A stretch of 35,521 bases of DNA, taken from NCBI GenBank assembly GCA_000818945.1, contig KN805386.1:86751-122271 (forward strand). Direction: 5' to 3'. The notes under the pieces were generated by a model. The model made no database searches, was not told the DNA's origin, and saw nothing but the letters and a program-made list of their open reading frames with translations. How positions within the stretch are numbered: the first letter of the stretch is position 1; every line of letters begins with the position of its first letter. Positions 16,453 through 25,449 of this stretch are shown in pieces. The position numbers were made by a program, and so were the translations under genes. Origin of the DNA: Schizochytrium sp. CCTCC M209059. Lineage: Eukaryota > Sar > Bigyra > Thraustochytrida > Thraustochytriidae.

Positions 16453-18348
16453 CTAAACGGAGAGCTTGTCGAATTCGTCGTTGAGGTCAAACTGCACGCG
16501 TTGTGAAGGTTCGTCCTTTGGCGCACTCGATCTAGGTTTCCTGGCTTGCAAATGCACAAGGACAACAGAGATATTGTCTTGCGAGTCGAGACAAGCAAGC
16601 GCGATGCGTTCAGCTGCACTGTCCAGATCTGGAACCTCGACCGTACCAAGATGACGCATTGCATCTGAGGCTAAGTCCATGGCTGCTGCGTCACTCTGCA
16701 CATCCCAAACGCCATCGCACGCCAGCAAAAGGTATTGATCTTGGTCCATTGTTCGAGGCGTTACGTAGACCTCGGGTAGCGCAGCCACGGCATTCATGCC
16801 GGGTCCTCGGTTCCCTTGCTTGAACTCGACATCACCGAGCGCGCGAGTCATGGCAAGATGAGTCGAGGTATCCTCGGTGTCATAGTACACACGGCCTCGT
16901 TCATCAACCATTCCGCCAGCAGCCTCGACACGAGCCACTTCTTGTCGCCAAAACTCAATGTCATCTTCATTGGCGTCAGGACCCGGCTTGCAATGGTCCC
17001 GCGTGCGCAAAAGCGGTCCGGCAGCGGTGTTGCTGGAGAAGACAATGGTGCGCGAGTCCCCGACATTGCCGAGAATCACATGAGTCGGCGTCACTACCGC
17101 CACAGTCGCCGTAGTGCCACTCGAGTTCCGTACCTCGTACTGAGGCCCATTATCATCACTAGCGCCTGTCGGCGCCCTGAATCGGCGGTCATCCAACAAT
17201 TGGAGGTCGATATTTTGTATCGTCTCCTGGACCGCCTTGGCAGCGGCCTGTGCGTCGGAGGCCGCGGCCCCGCTTTGTACTTCCTCTCGTGCTGTAAACG
17301 TGGACGTGATGAGGTCGGCGCAGAACTCGGCGGCCGCCTTGCCACCGTGACCATCAAAAACTGCAAAGAGAGAAAGGTCACGGTTTGGTCCGAGCCGAGT
17401 GGCCATGCAAACAGCATCTTCCATTTGAATTCGATAGCCTGGCAGACTCGCGTGCCCGTACGCGAGTTCTTGACCGGCGCTGTCCCCAGGTTCTGGCCTG
17501 CGCACTGTCGCCATGGTAAGACTACTCCGGAAACGATGCTTTTTCCGATTCTTTGTCCTTGCAAGCGGCGAGATACTATGATCACCCTCCCTGTGCAGTG
17601 CCTTGAGCGCCTCCGTGCGAGCCGCTGGTGTTCCGAGCTTGCTAAGAGCCGTATGGCCGGCAGGGGTGGTTCCACTTGCGTCGACCGGGGCGTTTTCACC
17701 ATGGCTCGGGCCCATGTAGCGACTCAGCATGTCGGCCGTCGCGGTCTTGAGATGTGCTGCAGCCACATGAAGGGCGGTGCGTCCAAAGAGATCAGTGGCA
17801 TATGGATCAAAGCCAAAATCTCGAATTAGCCTTTCCGCCGCGGCAGTTCTACCTTCCATCGCCATGACATGCAAGGCGGTGAATCCGCGGGTGCCTTCCT
17901 GGTTGAGTGATCGCATCTCGCGAAGTTCTGGATCAGCCTCGAGTAGCTCGCGAACTTTCTCCCAATTGGGTTCTTTGGCGCGCAGTGCCATCATAAACTT
18001 GCGTCCACGGTAGTTCAGATTTGGCTGCTTTCCTGGGTCCATGAGCATGGCCGACGCCATGAGTCGCGATGCTTCAATGACCTTGGTCTCTACATCATTC
18101 GCGTCAACAACGGGAGGATCTTGTGATGGTGTTCTTGGGCGCGGAGGTGTCGCTGGATCGGGCAGTTTGGTTGTGGCCTCCTCGGCTTCGGTAGTAGACT
18201 CTAGTTCATTGACCCTGGTTTGCAGAGTCTCGACCTGCTGTCGCAGATCCTCGTTGTCATTCGTGAGCATCTCTACGCGTGCCAGCAGATAGCTCACGAT
18301 GGCTTCTGGGTCCACCTCCCCTCCAGCCATGCCAGGGTCATTCTCCAT
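16453..18348 (-). CDS. PP2C-family Ser/Thr phosphatase with N-terminal coiled coil and ankyrin repeats
   Basis: Product of 631 residues. Residues 13-52 form a short coiled coil, 60-85 are Pro/Thr-rich, and 115-215 hold two to three ankyrin repeats (GFTALHVMAMEGR at 155-167, GRTALHVAAAHLK at 189-201). The PPM/PP2C catalytic domain spans about 292-602. Its motifs are complete: QMEDA with Glu310/Asp311, FAVFDGHGG with Asp332, ILGNVGDSR (425-433), MTRALGD (500-506), LLACDGVWD with Asp545, and DNISVVLVHL with Asp591. All metal-binding acids are present, so an active Mg/Mn-dependent phosphatase is expected. I start at the ATG at 18348, since the frame upstream lacks an ATG; an ATG at 18330 is the alternative. 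Ankyrin repeats probably select partners. Ankyrin-PP2C fusions are not standard in animals or plants. Single exon. Confidence 0.9.
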   Translation of the reverse strand: MENDPGMAGGEVDPEAIVSYLLARVEMLTNDNEDLRQQVETLQTRVNELESTTEAEEATTKLPDPATPPRPRTPSQDPPVVDANDVETKVIEASRLMASAMLMDPGKQPNLNYRGRKFMMALRAKEPNWEKVRELLEADPELREMRSLNQEGTRGFTALHVMAMEGRTAAAERLIRDFGFDPYATDLFGRTALHVAAAHLKTATADMLSRYMGPSHGENAPVDASGTTPAGHTALSKLGTPAARTEALKALHREGDHSISPLARTKNRKKHRFRSSLTMATVRRPEPGDSAGQELAYGHASLPGYRIQMEDAVCMATRLGPNRDLSLFAVFDGHGGKAAAEFCADLITSTFTAREEVQSGAAASDAQAAAKAVQETIQNIDLQLLDDRRFRAPTGASDDNGPQYEVRNSSGTTATVAVVTPTHVILGNVGDSRTIVFSSNTAAGPLLRTRDHCKPGPDANEDDIEFWRQEVARVEAAGGMVDERGRVYYDTEDTSTHLAMTRALGDVEFKQGNRGPGMNAVAALPEVYVTPRTMDQDQYLLLACDGVWDVQSDAAAMDLASDAMRHLGTVEVPDLDSAAERIALACLDSQDNISVVLVHLQARKPRSSAPKDEPSQRVQFDLNDEFDKLSV

Positions 18349-18427
18349 GTTGGCCTCGCACCCGTGTGTTGTGCTGGTCACGTCTTGACAGCTCCTGTCT
18401 GTCCGCCGTTCCGTTTCGCTCGCTCAG

Positions 18428-18457
18428 ACGCACGCACGCACGCACGCACGCGCGCAC
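18428..18457. repeat. (ACGC)n microsatellite
   Basis: About seven ACGC units, slightly degenerate at the 3' end, lying about 80 bases before the PP2C start codon in the presumed 5' UTR or promoter. Related CACACGC-type copies continue to about 18495. Confidence 0.75.
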
Positions 18458-19277
18458 GTCCACACGCGTGCTGCACGCACGTCCACACGCACGCAAAGGT
18501 CTCCTTTGCGACAGTTAAAATGGGATTGCCATGAGATTGCGGGCAGTTATGCTTGGCTACTAGGCCTAGTACTGTGAGATGGTTCTGCTCATTGGCTACG
18601 TACGGATAAATCGGGTCTGCTCGTGACGGGACTGCTTTGCTTTAGTGAGGAGCACGGGCCCTTTGTGAGGCTTATCTGCTAGCCTAGGAGATGTTCAATG
18701 CCTTGAGTTTGTAGTCTGCCCTCACCTAGCACACTGATCGCTGTAAAGGCTTGAGATGAGACCTCCTTTGAGCGACAGGTTGACGTCATCTTGTCCATGC
18801 CGACCAGCCGTGATGGCGTCATTCTTTATCCTTGATATTTGCTCATTTCTAATCATATACTAGTATGCAAGGAGGAATGACTCGATGCGGTAATTTCTTT
18901 TGCTACGGCCACGTGGCGCATGAGGGCTGGCGATAGGAGGGAAAGCTTGTAGTTACTCTTGAGCTTTTACCCTTTGGGTGGCACCAGCTGGAACCTAAGC
19001 ACCCATAAGAGATCTCGGGAACGTCTGAAAGGTTCACCCAATATTATTTGATGATCCCCCAAACCCGCCAACTGTGTCGGTGGCGACTTTGGTCTCTAAA
19101 AAGGCAGGATCAATGTCGAGTTGTTCATCGTCAAAAGAGAATTTCCTCCTCGTGGCACTTCTTCTGAGCATGAGCTCGATCAAAATGGTATGGCGCACAA
19201 ACATTTGTTCGCAATTTCGAGCGACCGGCGATCTCCACCATGTCTCATCACAATTTTTACCATATCACATCATGATG

Positions 19278-19349
19278 TCCTTGTTTTTGTCCTTGCTTTT
19301 GTCCTTGTGTTTGTCCTTGTGTTTGCCCTTGTTTTTGTCCTTGTTTTGG
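19278..19349. repeat. 12-bp tandem repeat TCCTTGTTTTTG, six copies
   Basis: Six consecutive 12-base units vary at one or two positions each (TCCTTGTTTTTG, TCCTTGCTTTTG, TCCTTGTGTTTG and so on). A seventh, diverged unit follows. Because the period is a multiple of three, one plus-strand frame is open through it and encodes a Phe-Val-Leu-Val repeat, but the surrounding frame looks non-coding. Confidence 0.85.
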
Positions 19350-19784
19350 TCCTTCTCGGGCCGCAGCACAACGTGACACGCACAGCTCACCGTGCCTTGT
19401 TCTTCTGCAGTGTTCTCTTCCGCGTTCTATTCGTATTGCGGCCCAGACCAGACTTCAAGTTGTTTAGACAGACCGCCAACTCCGGGCTTCTCTCTCGCTC
19501 TCTTGCGTGCGCTCGGGCCCGAGTCGCTGCGTGTGCCGCGTAGGAAAAGGGCCTAGCTAGATCGGCCGGTCTACCTTGGCGCTCGTCTGTACACGCCTCC
19601 TTCCCCCCACGCGCGCCGCAAGACTTGACGGCAAAGCAGAAGCAACTCATCGTGGTGAGTCCTCGGGAGTCTGCGGAGCGACGCTTCTTCTGCGCGCGGT
19701 GGAGGACACCAAGGATCCTGGCACCGGCCTGGGCGCTGCACAGACCTTGCAACAAAGGCTTGCGCGGAGCGGCGAACCGAGAAA

Positions 19785-22700
19785 ATGCCAAAGCGAAGAT
19801 ACCCAACGCAAGAGTTCTTCGCATTGACTGCCAAGCGAGCCAAGAACCCAGATGACCACGAAGACACTGCCACCGAGCACGCAGCGCCAGATCCGATCGC
19901 ACCGCCACACCGCCTAGCGGTGAATCTTGTCGAGGCTCTCAGAGGCTCTGACGCATGGCAAACGCGAACACTTCTCGGAACGTCGATTGAGACCGGCAAG
20001 CATTTGGGCCAGCTCGAGGGGCTGGCAGACTATCTTGTCAACGCCAACCTGCCAGAAGCAGCATGGGCAACCTTTACTGCCCTACCACACCGCACGTGGA
20101 CGTCGATTGTGGCTACCGCCATCGGGACGGCCATGCACCATGGTGAGGCTGCGCAAGCGCGCGTCATTGTCAACGCCCTTGGACGTAATGTACAAAGTCT
20201 CGGTCTCGTTCGTTGGCCTTCGCGCATTCTACGGAGGGCTCTCAAGCTGGGACATCAAGACGTTGTGGACCTCCTGCTTGATATTTCTGGACTCAAACTC
20301 GATCTTAATCTCGGCGCAGGTCTTGCAATTCGCACAGCGGGTCTCCGTGGGTGGTCCTCTATCGCCTCCAAGCTTCTCTCTTCCGCTTCGGTAGATCCCA
20401 ATCTTCGTCCTCGCTTCGGGTCCTCAGCTCTATCGAATGCTGCAAGGGCTGGCCATCTCAGCGTGGTCACACTCATGGTGCAAAGTTCTCAGGTCGACGT
20501 TCATTTGGATGAGGAAGATGCGCTCTGCCAGGCTGCCATGAATGGGCACACGCAAATTGTAGAGATCTTGCTTGCTCACGAGGCTACACCCTCTTGCATG
20601 CGGAGCTTTCCCTTTCGCATGGCATGCAGGAACGGTCATCTCGATGCAGCAAGATTATTAGCGGCCGATCCTCGAACCAAAGTGGAAGAGGTTGATGCCG
20701 AAGCCCTCAACAGTGCAGCATACTATGGCGCGGACGACCTTGTCGAAAAGATTCTGGCAACGAGCGCGTGCGCAGAGCTCGTCATGTCCGGGGAGCCCGC
20801 CCGAATTGCGCTAGAGCGCGGGCATCTCAAGACGGCTCGGCGCATCCTCGCGGATCCTCGCATGCCCGAAACCTCGTCGAGCCTGCTGCTGGCCTCTGCG
20901 TCGTGGAGCGGTCTCACAGAGGTCGTTGAGGAGCTCCTCCGCGACGCTGATGTTGATCCAAGCGCCGAAGGCCAATCGGCCATTCGCGCAGCGAGCGCAA
21001 ATGGTCACGCCGCGACAGTTGCCGTCTTGCTTCGAGCCAATGGTGTAGACCCGAGCGTTTTGCAGAATGAGGCCCTGCGCTTTGCCTCGCGCAGTGGTCA
21101 CCTTGATGTTGTCAGGCTTCTCCTCACTCACCCGCGCGTGGACCCGACTGCGGAGGATAGCGAGGCCCTGACTGCGGCTGCGGCGGGCGGTAAAAGTGAG
21201 ATAGTTCAAATCCTCCTCCAAGACGGCCGCGCCGATCCGACGGCCACTAACAATTTGGGGATCCGCATGGCGCTCGAAAACGGCCACGAGGACGTCGCGC
21301 TTGCACTTATGCGCGATGCGCGTGTTAATGTGGCGCACGCAGATAACCAAATCTTTATCATGGCAGCGGACCTGAATTGTGTCACCGTCGTGCGAAGTCT
21401 TCTCGCCGAAGAAACATGTGAACAAGTTAACCCGGCTGCGCGCGACAACGCAGCAATCTGCCTCGCCGCGCAAAAAGGATATGCAGAGATTGTGAAGGCA
21501 CTCTTGGCCGACGGCCGGGCGGACCCTGCCTGCGCAGAGAACGACCCCATTCGCTACGCGTCGCGAGGCGGGCACGTAGATGTGGTACGCGCGCTATTGC
21601 AAGATCCTCGCGTGGATCCCTGCGCTCGAGACTGCGAGGCGCTCATTTGGGCTGTAGAGGCTGGCGACGAGACAACCATGCGGCTGCTCGTTGAGGAATC
21701 TGGTGGCCGAGTCGACCCCGCTGCCGGGAATCATGCATACTTGATGTGGGCAATCGCCTTGAACAAAGCTGACACGGTGAAGCGGCTGCTCAAGGACCCA
21801 CGCGTGAACCCGGCAACGAACAACGATTGGCCAGTGCGCGAGGCTGCGCGTTTGGGTCATGCTGACGTTGTCGAGGTCATGGCTCGTGACCCGCGCGTCA
21901 ACGTTTCTGCGGTGAAGTGCGTCGCCCTGCGCGACGCCTGCCGCCTCGGCTTGACTGACGTGGTGCGCGTTTTGCTCGCTCAGCCTTGCTGCGATCCCTC
22001 AGCCATCAACAATGCCTCAATGCGCCTCGCGTGCGAATATGGCCGAGCCGACGTTGCGAAGCTGCTCATGGCAGACAAACGAGTCCGCCAAATGCTCAAG
22101 AACCAGTCCATCATGATTGCCAAAGAGCACAATCACGCAGACGTCATGTGTGTTCTCATCGAGAGCGGCCACTTCAAGTTGCGTATGATTTGGATTCAGC
22201 TTATGCGCTGGGCGTGCGAGCGCAATCACGTTGGTGTTGTCAAGGCCCTACTGCGTGATCGTGATGCGCGTCCAGACTTTGACTCGGACTGGGCACTTCG
22301 CACGTGTTGCGAGCTTGGTCATGCCGACATTGTGGAAGCCCTCCTCGAGGATGGTCGCGTGCATCCAAGTGTGCACAACTACTTGTGCTTTCGGGCCGCC
22401 GTCCATCAAGGCTGTGCACGGGTTGTGCGCGCGCTTTTGCAGGCCAACGCTGCACCTTCTGGGGCGCAACAAGGCCCGCTCGATACCTCGCCTCTCGTTG
22501 TGACTTTGCAACTGGGTCATTTGGACGTCTTTCGTCTCTTGCTCGAACACCCACAATTCGTCGTGGGACCAAATCTTATTGTCACTGCAGTCACCTGCGG
22601 CCGGACGGAAATGGTGGATCTTCTTTTGCAAGACGAGCGCGTTGATCCTACCGTGCAGGCCTCGCGCGCGCTTCAGGTGGCAGCCTCGAGTAACCGTGTG

Positions 22701-23357
22701 GACATTGTCAGTCTTTTGCTCAAGGATGGCCGAGTGGACGTCGAGGCATCGGATTGTCTGGCTTTTCGGGAAGCAGCGCTCCGTGGCCACGACCGCGTCG
22801 TGACAATGCTCTTGGCCGAGAGCAAGGTCGATCCGCGCGTTATGAATCACTTCGCACTGCGTCAGGCTGCAGGACGTGGTCACGACAAGGTGGTTCGTAT
22901 CCTATTGGAAGATGGACGAAGTGATCCAGCCGTACACGGCTGCGACGCTATCTTGTCGGCGGCGCGTCACCACCGAATGCGCACTGTGCGCGTGTTGCTC
23001 AGCAGCCCTCGCTTGCAGCGCCGACTGTCTGGAAGACTTTTGCAAAACGCAACGATTCGCAAGATTCAGGCATCGATGGAGAGCGACGCGCTGCAAGCGG
23101 CGCAAGTGAGCTGCATGGTCTACCGTGCGCTGATTGGGCGACCGCCCCAGCGTCGTGGTCTATCGCACCATAAGGATCTCATTATTGAGATTTTGCTCTT
23201 TGCCTCTGCGGACAAACTCATTTTGGCCTTTGACAAGGAGGCGTCCATTCCTCGACGCGCGCGTCGTCTCATCGAGGACCTGATCCGGCTTGGTGAGGAC
23301 AGAGATGCCAAAAGCACGGCCGGGGACGCCTTGGTGGCTCTCGCCGCCCGGTCATGA
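19785..23357 (+). CDS. Giant ankyrin-repeat protein (about 30 repeats)
   Basis: A single exon encodes 1190 residues. The N terminus is basic and could carry a nuclear localisation signal (MPKRRYP, AKRAK). Residues about 45-145 are non-repeat helices. From about 145 to 1090 run about 30 ankyrin repeats with a dominant 31-residue period, shorter than the usual 33. Typical units contain ALRFASRSGHLDVVRLLL followed by RVDP. The usual TPLH turn is replaced by (A/P)(L/I)R, and a VDP/ADP motif marks the loop of most units. The C-terminal 100 residues are helical and non-repeat (HHKDLIIEILLFASADKLIL). No enzymatic domain, signal peptide or membrane span is seen. It is probably a protein-binding scaffold; the partner is unknown. 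Similar large arrays are expanded in many protists and in giant DNA viruses of protists, so lateral exchange is possible but unproven. Confidence 0.9.
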   Translation: MPKRRYPTQEFFALTAKRAKNPDDHEDTATEHAAPDPIAPPHRLAVNLVEALRGSDAWQTRTLLGTSIETGKHLGQLEGLADYLVNANLPEAAWATFTALPHRTWTSIVATAIGTAMHHGEAAQARVIVNALGRNVQSLGLVRWPSRILRRALKLGHQDVVDLLLDISGLKLDLNLGAGLAIRTAGLRGWSSIASKLLSSASVDPNLRPRFGSSALSNAARAGHLSVVTLMVQSSQVDVHLDEEDALCQAAMNGHTQIVEILLAHEATPSCMRSFPFRMACRNGHLDAARLLAADPRTKVEEVDAEALNSAAYYGADDLVEKILATSACAELVMSGEPARIALERGHLKTARRILADPRMPETSSSLLLASASWSGLTEVVEELLRDADVDPSAEGQSAIRAASANGHAATVAVLLRANGVDPSVLQNEALRFASRSGHLDVVRLLLTHPRVDPTAEDSEALTAAAAGGKSEIVQILLQDGRADPTATNNLGIRMALENGHEDVALALMRDARVNVAHADNQIFIMAADLNCVTVVRSLLAEETCEQVNPAARDNAAICLAAQKGYAEIVKALLADGRADPACAENDPIRYASRGGHVDVVRALLQDPRVDPCARDCEALIWAVEAGDETTMRLLVEESGGRVDPAAGNHAYLMWAIALNKADTVKRLLKDPRVNPATNNDWPVREAARLGHADVVEVMARDPRVNVSAVKCVALRDACRLGLTDVVRVLLAQPCCDPSAINNASMRLACEYGRADVAKLLMADKRVRQMLKNQSIMIAKEHNHADVMCVLIESGHFKLRMIWIQLMRWACERNHVGVVKALLRDRDARPDFDSDWALRTCCELGHADIVEALLEDGRVHPSVHNYLCFRAAVHQGCARVVRALLQANAAPSGAQQGPLDTSPLVVTLQLGHLDVFRLLLEHPQFVVGPNLIVTAVTCGRTEMVDLLLQDERVDPTVQASRALQVAASSNRVDIVSLLLKDGRVDVEASDCLAFREAALRGHDRVVTMLLAESKVDPRVMNHFALRQAAGRGHDKVVRILLEDGRSDPAVHGCDAILSAARHHRMRTVRVLLSSPRLQRRLSGRLLQNATIRKIQASMESDALQAAQVSCMVYRALIGRPPQRRGLSHHKDLIIEILLFASADKLILAFDKEASIPRRARRLIEDLIRLGEDRDAKSTAGDALVALAARS

Positions 23358-23444
23358 TGAGATTCTCGAATTCCTTGGGCGCATAAACCACGAGCAAACA
23401 AACAAAACAAATCGAGTAATATGATTGAGGAAAATGTGTGTCTT
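23358..23444. other. Short convergent 3' spacer
   Basis: Only 87 bases separate the stop codons of the ankyrin gene and VTI1, so the two 3' UTRs very likely overlap. The sequence is A-rich (AAACAAACAAAACAAA). Confidence 0.5.
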
Positions 23445-24104
23445 TTAGAATACGATGCTATAGATGAGAAAGAGCATGCAGATGACGACGATGCCGAAAG
23501 CGCCGTACCCTACGAGCTTCTTGACGCGCTCATTGTGCTCCATCTTGCGCAAGAGCCCCCTTGCTTGGCCCGTTAGCGAGTTTGTATCCTGCAGCTTTCG
23601 TCGAGTCGACTCGAGACTAGCGCGATTGTCTTGCAATTGCTCGGCGACGCTCTGTGCAGTCTCCTCGATCTCGAGCATTGTGCGGTGCGAGTCTTGCAAT
23701 TTGCGCGTGCCGTCCTCCATGCGCTGGTTTACATTCAGCATGCGCTCGCGTTCTTGCGCATTGCCAGAGCGCGCGCCTGTGGCCCCGGAACTCGTTAAAT
23801 AAGCTCGCTTACTGGCCTCAAAAATCCCATTATACCTGCTCTGGAGTCCCTTGACGTCGTCCTTGAATTGTCGGACCTTGCTCTGCAGCGCCTTGCGGCT
23901 CGTGGCATCTGGCTGTGTGCGCGCCTCCGTCTCGAGCTGCTTGATGGCTTGTGATAGCCTCGAAAAGTCTCCTTGCAGATCCTCCAGGACCTTTGGGTCT
24001 GCGTCGGCCCCGGTTCCGGCCTCGAGCACATCGTCGAGGGCGTCCCGCACCTTTTTGAGCAGCGAGGTCACCTCCCCCTCGTAGAGGCCCAGCATGCTCG
24101 TCAT
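23445..24104 (-). CDS. VTI1: Vesicle transport v-SNARE VTI1 (Qb-SNARE)
   Basis: Qb-SNARE for fusion at Golgi, endosome and vacuole membranes. The product is 219 residues, matching the family length of about 217-232. Residues 1-95 form an Habc-type three-helix region (LYEGEVTSLLKKV, then LSQAIKQLETEAR and ALQSKVRQFKDDVKGL). The SNARE helix is about 125-190, with LQDNRASLESTRRKLQDTN at its centre. A single membrane anchor follows (about 197-217, GYGAFGIVVICMLFLIYSIVF) and ends the protein, as in tail-anchored SNAREs. The residue before the central Arg, where Gln or Asp is usual in Vti1 proteins, reads Asn. I start at the ATG at 24104, which has a GCAGCC context; upstream codons are Arg-rich UTR. 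A second Met lies three codons on. A membrin/Bos1 assignment is less likely because the N-terminal region fits Vti1. Confidence 0.85.
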   Translation of the reverse strand: MTSMLGLYEGEVTSLLKKVRDALDDVLEAGTGADADPKVLEDLQGDFSRLSQAIKQLETEARTQPDATSRKALQSKVRQFKDDVKGLQSRYNGIFEASKRAYLTSSGATGARSGNAQERERMLNVNQRMEDGTRKLQDSHRTMLEIEETAQSVAEQLQDNRASLESTRRKLQDTNSLTGQARGLLRKMEHNERVKKLVGYGAFGIVVICMLFLIYSIVF

Positions 24105-24793
24105 GGCTGCGGCTCTTTCTCTCGTCGCCGCCGCCACGTGGACGCACGCGTCCCTTTTCCGCGCGAGGTCACGGACAGACTCGTTCGTATGCTTTTCTTG
24201 CGCACGCAGGTACTTTCCGCGTACAGCGCGCGGCCTACGTTGCCGTCTTGCCTTGCGCGAGCCGGCAGCGCTTAGATAAAGAAGACTTGGAGTTGTGCTT
24301 GGAGTTGTTGTGCTCAAGTCGTCTGTCTTTCTTTCAAGGCTTGGACTTTTGCGGGCATCCAAAGCTTTTTTTGTTTTGTTTTTAATGGTGTTTGACAGTG
24401 AGGCCAGCCGCGACGATGGGGTAGGTGGTAGCTCAAAGTCTGCCTTCCTTTACCGAGTAGACATGACTGGTAATGGTCCAGTGAACCTACTCACGTTGCA
24501 AGGCTGAAGATCATGAGACGACAGCTCTTGAAGAAAATGGAAAGTGTTTGTTTGTGCAAGCTGGATTGAACGAAACGCGATACGTGTGCCTCCGTTTCAT
24601 GCTTGCATAAGAACATGAAAAAGGCCACAAGGGCCGACGGGTGTCACCGTTGCAGACCTTTGAGCTCTCAAAGTCTAGGATCTTTGCGAAGGACGCGAAG
24701 ACATGGCAACTTCAAAGAAGATGGTGACATGATTGTAAAGACAAAAAACATAAATTTATGCAGGTCATGATCGAGATGTAGGCTAGTGTGATC
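24105..24793. other. Spacer upstream of VTI1 and downstream of the TMEM107-like gene
   Basis: Both neighbours are on the minus strand, so this contains the VTI1 promoter and 5' UTR and the 3' end of the TMEM107-like gene. No coding frame or RNA gene is recognised. A T-rich run lies at 24364-24390. Confidence 0.4.
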
Positions 24794-25449
24794 TCAAATT
24801 CGAACTTCTACACGACGGAGAAGACTCGAACGTAAAACCACGCGATCAACCATAAATAGCGCAGAAATGACCAGAGGGAGCGCGCTGCATAATAGAAACA
24901 CAATGCTGTACGCGAAGATCGGCCACGGCTGCACCAGCATGAAGACGGTGGCAATCAACCCAATCACGTGCAGGACAAAGGCAGACATATTAAAGATCGA
25001 GGACTGACTTGGGTGGCCCCACGTCATCGTGCCAATCTCCATCACATTGCAGAGAATTGACGAGGCGAGCAGCCATGAGAAACTGTGCGATGACACTGAT
25101 GTAGTTAGCGAGGCTGTTGCAAAGAAGTTTTCAGCATCGGGGAAGCGTGGACTTACTTGAAATCGATTTGAAAGTATGCTCTTCGAAAACTTTCGTCGTC
25201 TGTGATCTCGCTGTCGTTGCGCAGCGCTGCAGCCAAATTGTAGTACTGCGCTCCGAGGCAAAAAGCATATTCTACAAGTAAGCAAATGATTGCCTGATGC
25301 AAAAGAGAAGACATGTAGCTCTTCTCAAGATCGGAGGCGCAACGAAGCCAACTCACCTTTTCATTGTACAGGACAGTCGTAGCGAAGAGCTGGACGAGAA
25401 CAGCAGTGAACCTTGCAAGAAGACTCCGGACTCCCGTCGAAGTCTTCAT
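24794..25449 (-). CDS. TMEM107: TMEM107-like ciliary transition-zone membrane protein, spliced
   Basis: Small four-span membrane protein that helps build the ciliary transition zone with the MKS complex. My model has three exons: 25357-25449 (MKTSTGVRSLLARF..., first span), 25157-25245, and 24794-25082. The second intron (25083-25156, 74 nt, GTAAGT...CACAG, with a GCTAAC branch-like site) is clear because it joins frames. The first intron starts at GTGAGT (25356); three acceptors keep the frame (ending at 25246, or at 25294, or no splicing). I prefer the first, which gives 156 residues and the best match to animal TMEM107 (about 140). Diagnostic similarity is in exon 3: SIFNMSAFVLH and IVFLLCSALPLVISALFM, comparable to SMFN and FVFCSALPAV in the human protein. 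The frame is open upstream of 25449 but lacks family resemblance. Confidence 0.65.

Larger units (their letters stand above)
18349..19784. other. Long divergent spacer between PP2C and giant ankyrin gene
   Basis: This region of 1.4 kb must hold both promoters. It contains a (CACG)n run (18428-18457), a perfect 14-base palindrome TACTAGGCCTAGTA (18558-18571) and a 12-bp T-rich tandem repeat (19278-19349). Open frames here translate to hydrophobic or Arg-rich low-complexity sequence, and I do not recognise any. I searched for tRNA boxes without success. Confidence 0.45.

Noticed and set aside
18530..19260. tRNA or snRNA gene in the long spacer
   Set aside because: A GGTTCACCC string near 19030 recalls a B-box, but there is no matching A-box or foldable cloverleaf.
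19074..19999. Several open frames on both strands before the giant ankyrin gene
   Set aside because: Compositions are repeat-derived or Arg/Cys-rich shadow-like, with no conserved motif.
24105..24362. 86-residue N-terminal extension of VTI1
   Set aside because: It is Arg/Thr-rich and unlike SNAREs; the ATG at 24104 gives the family length.
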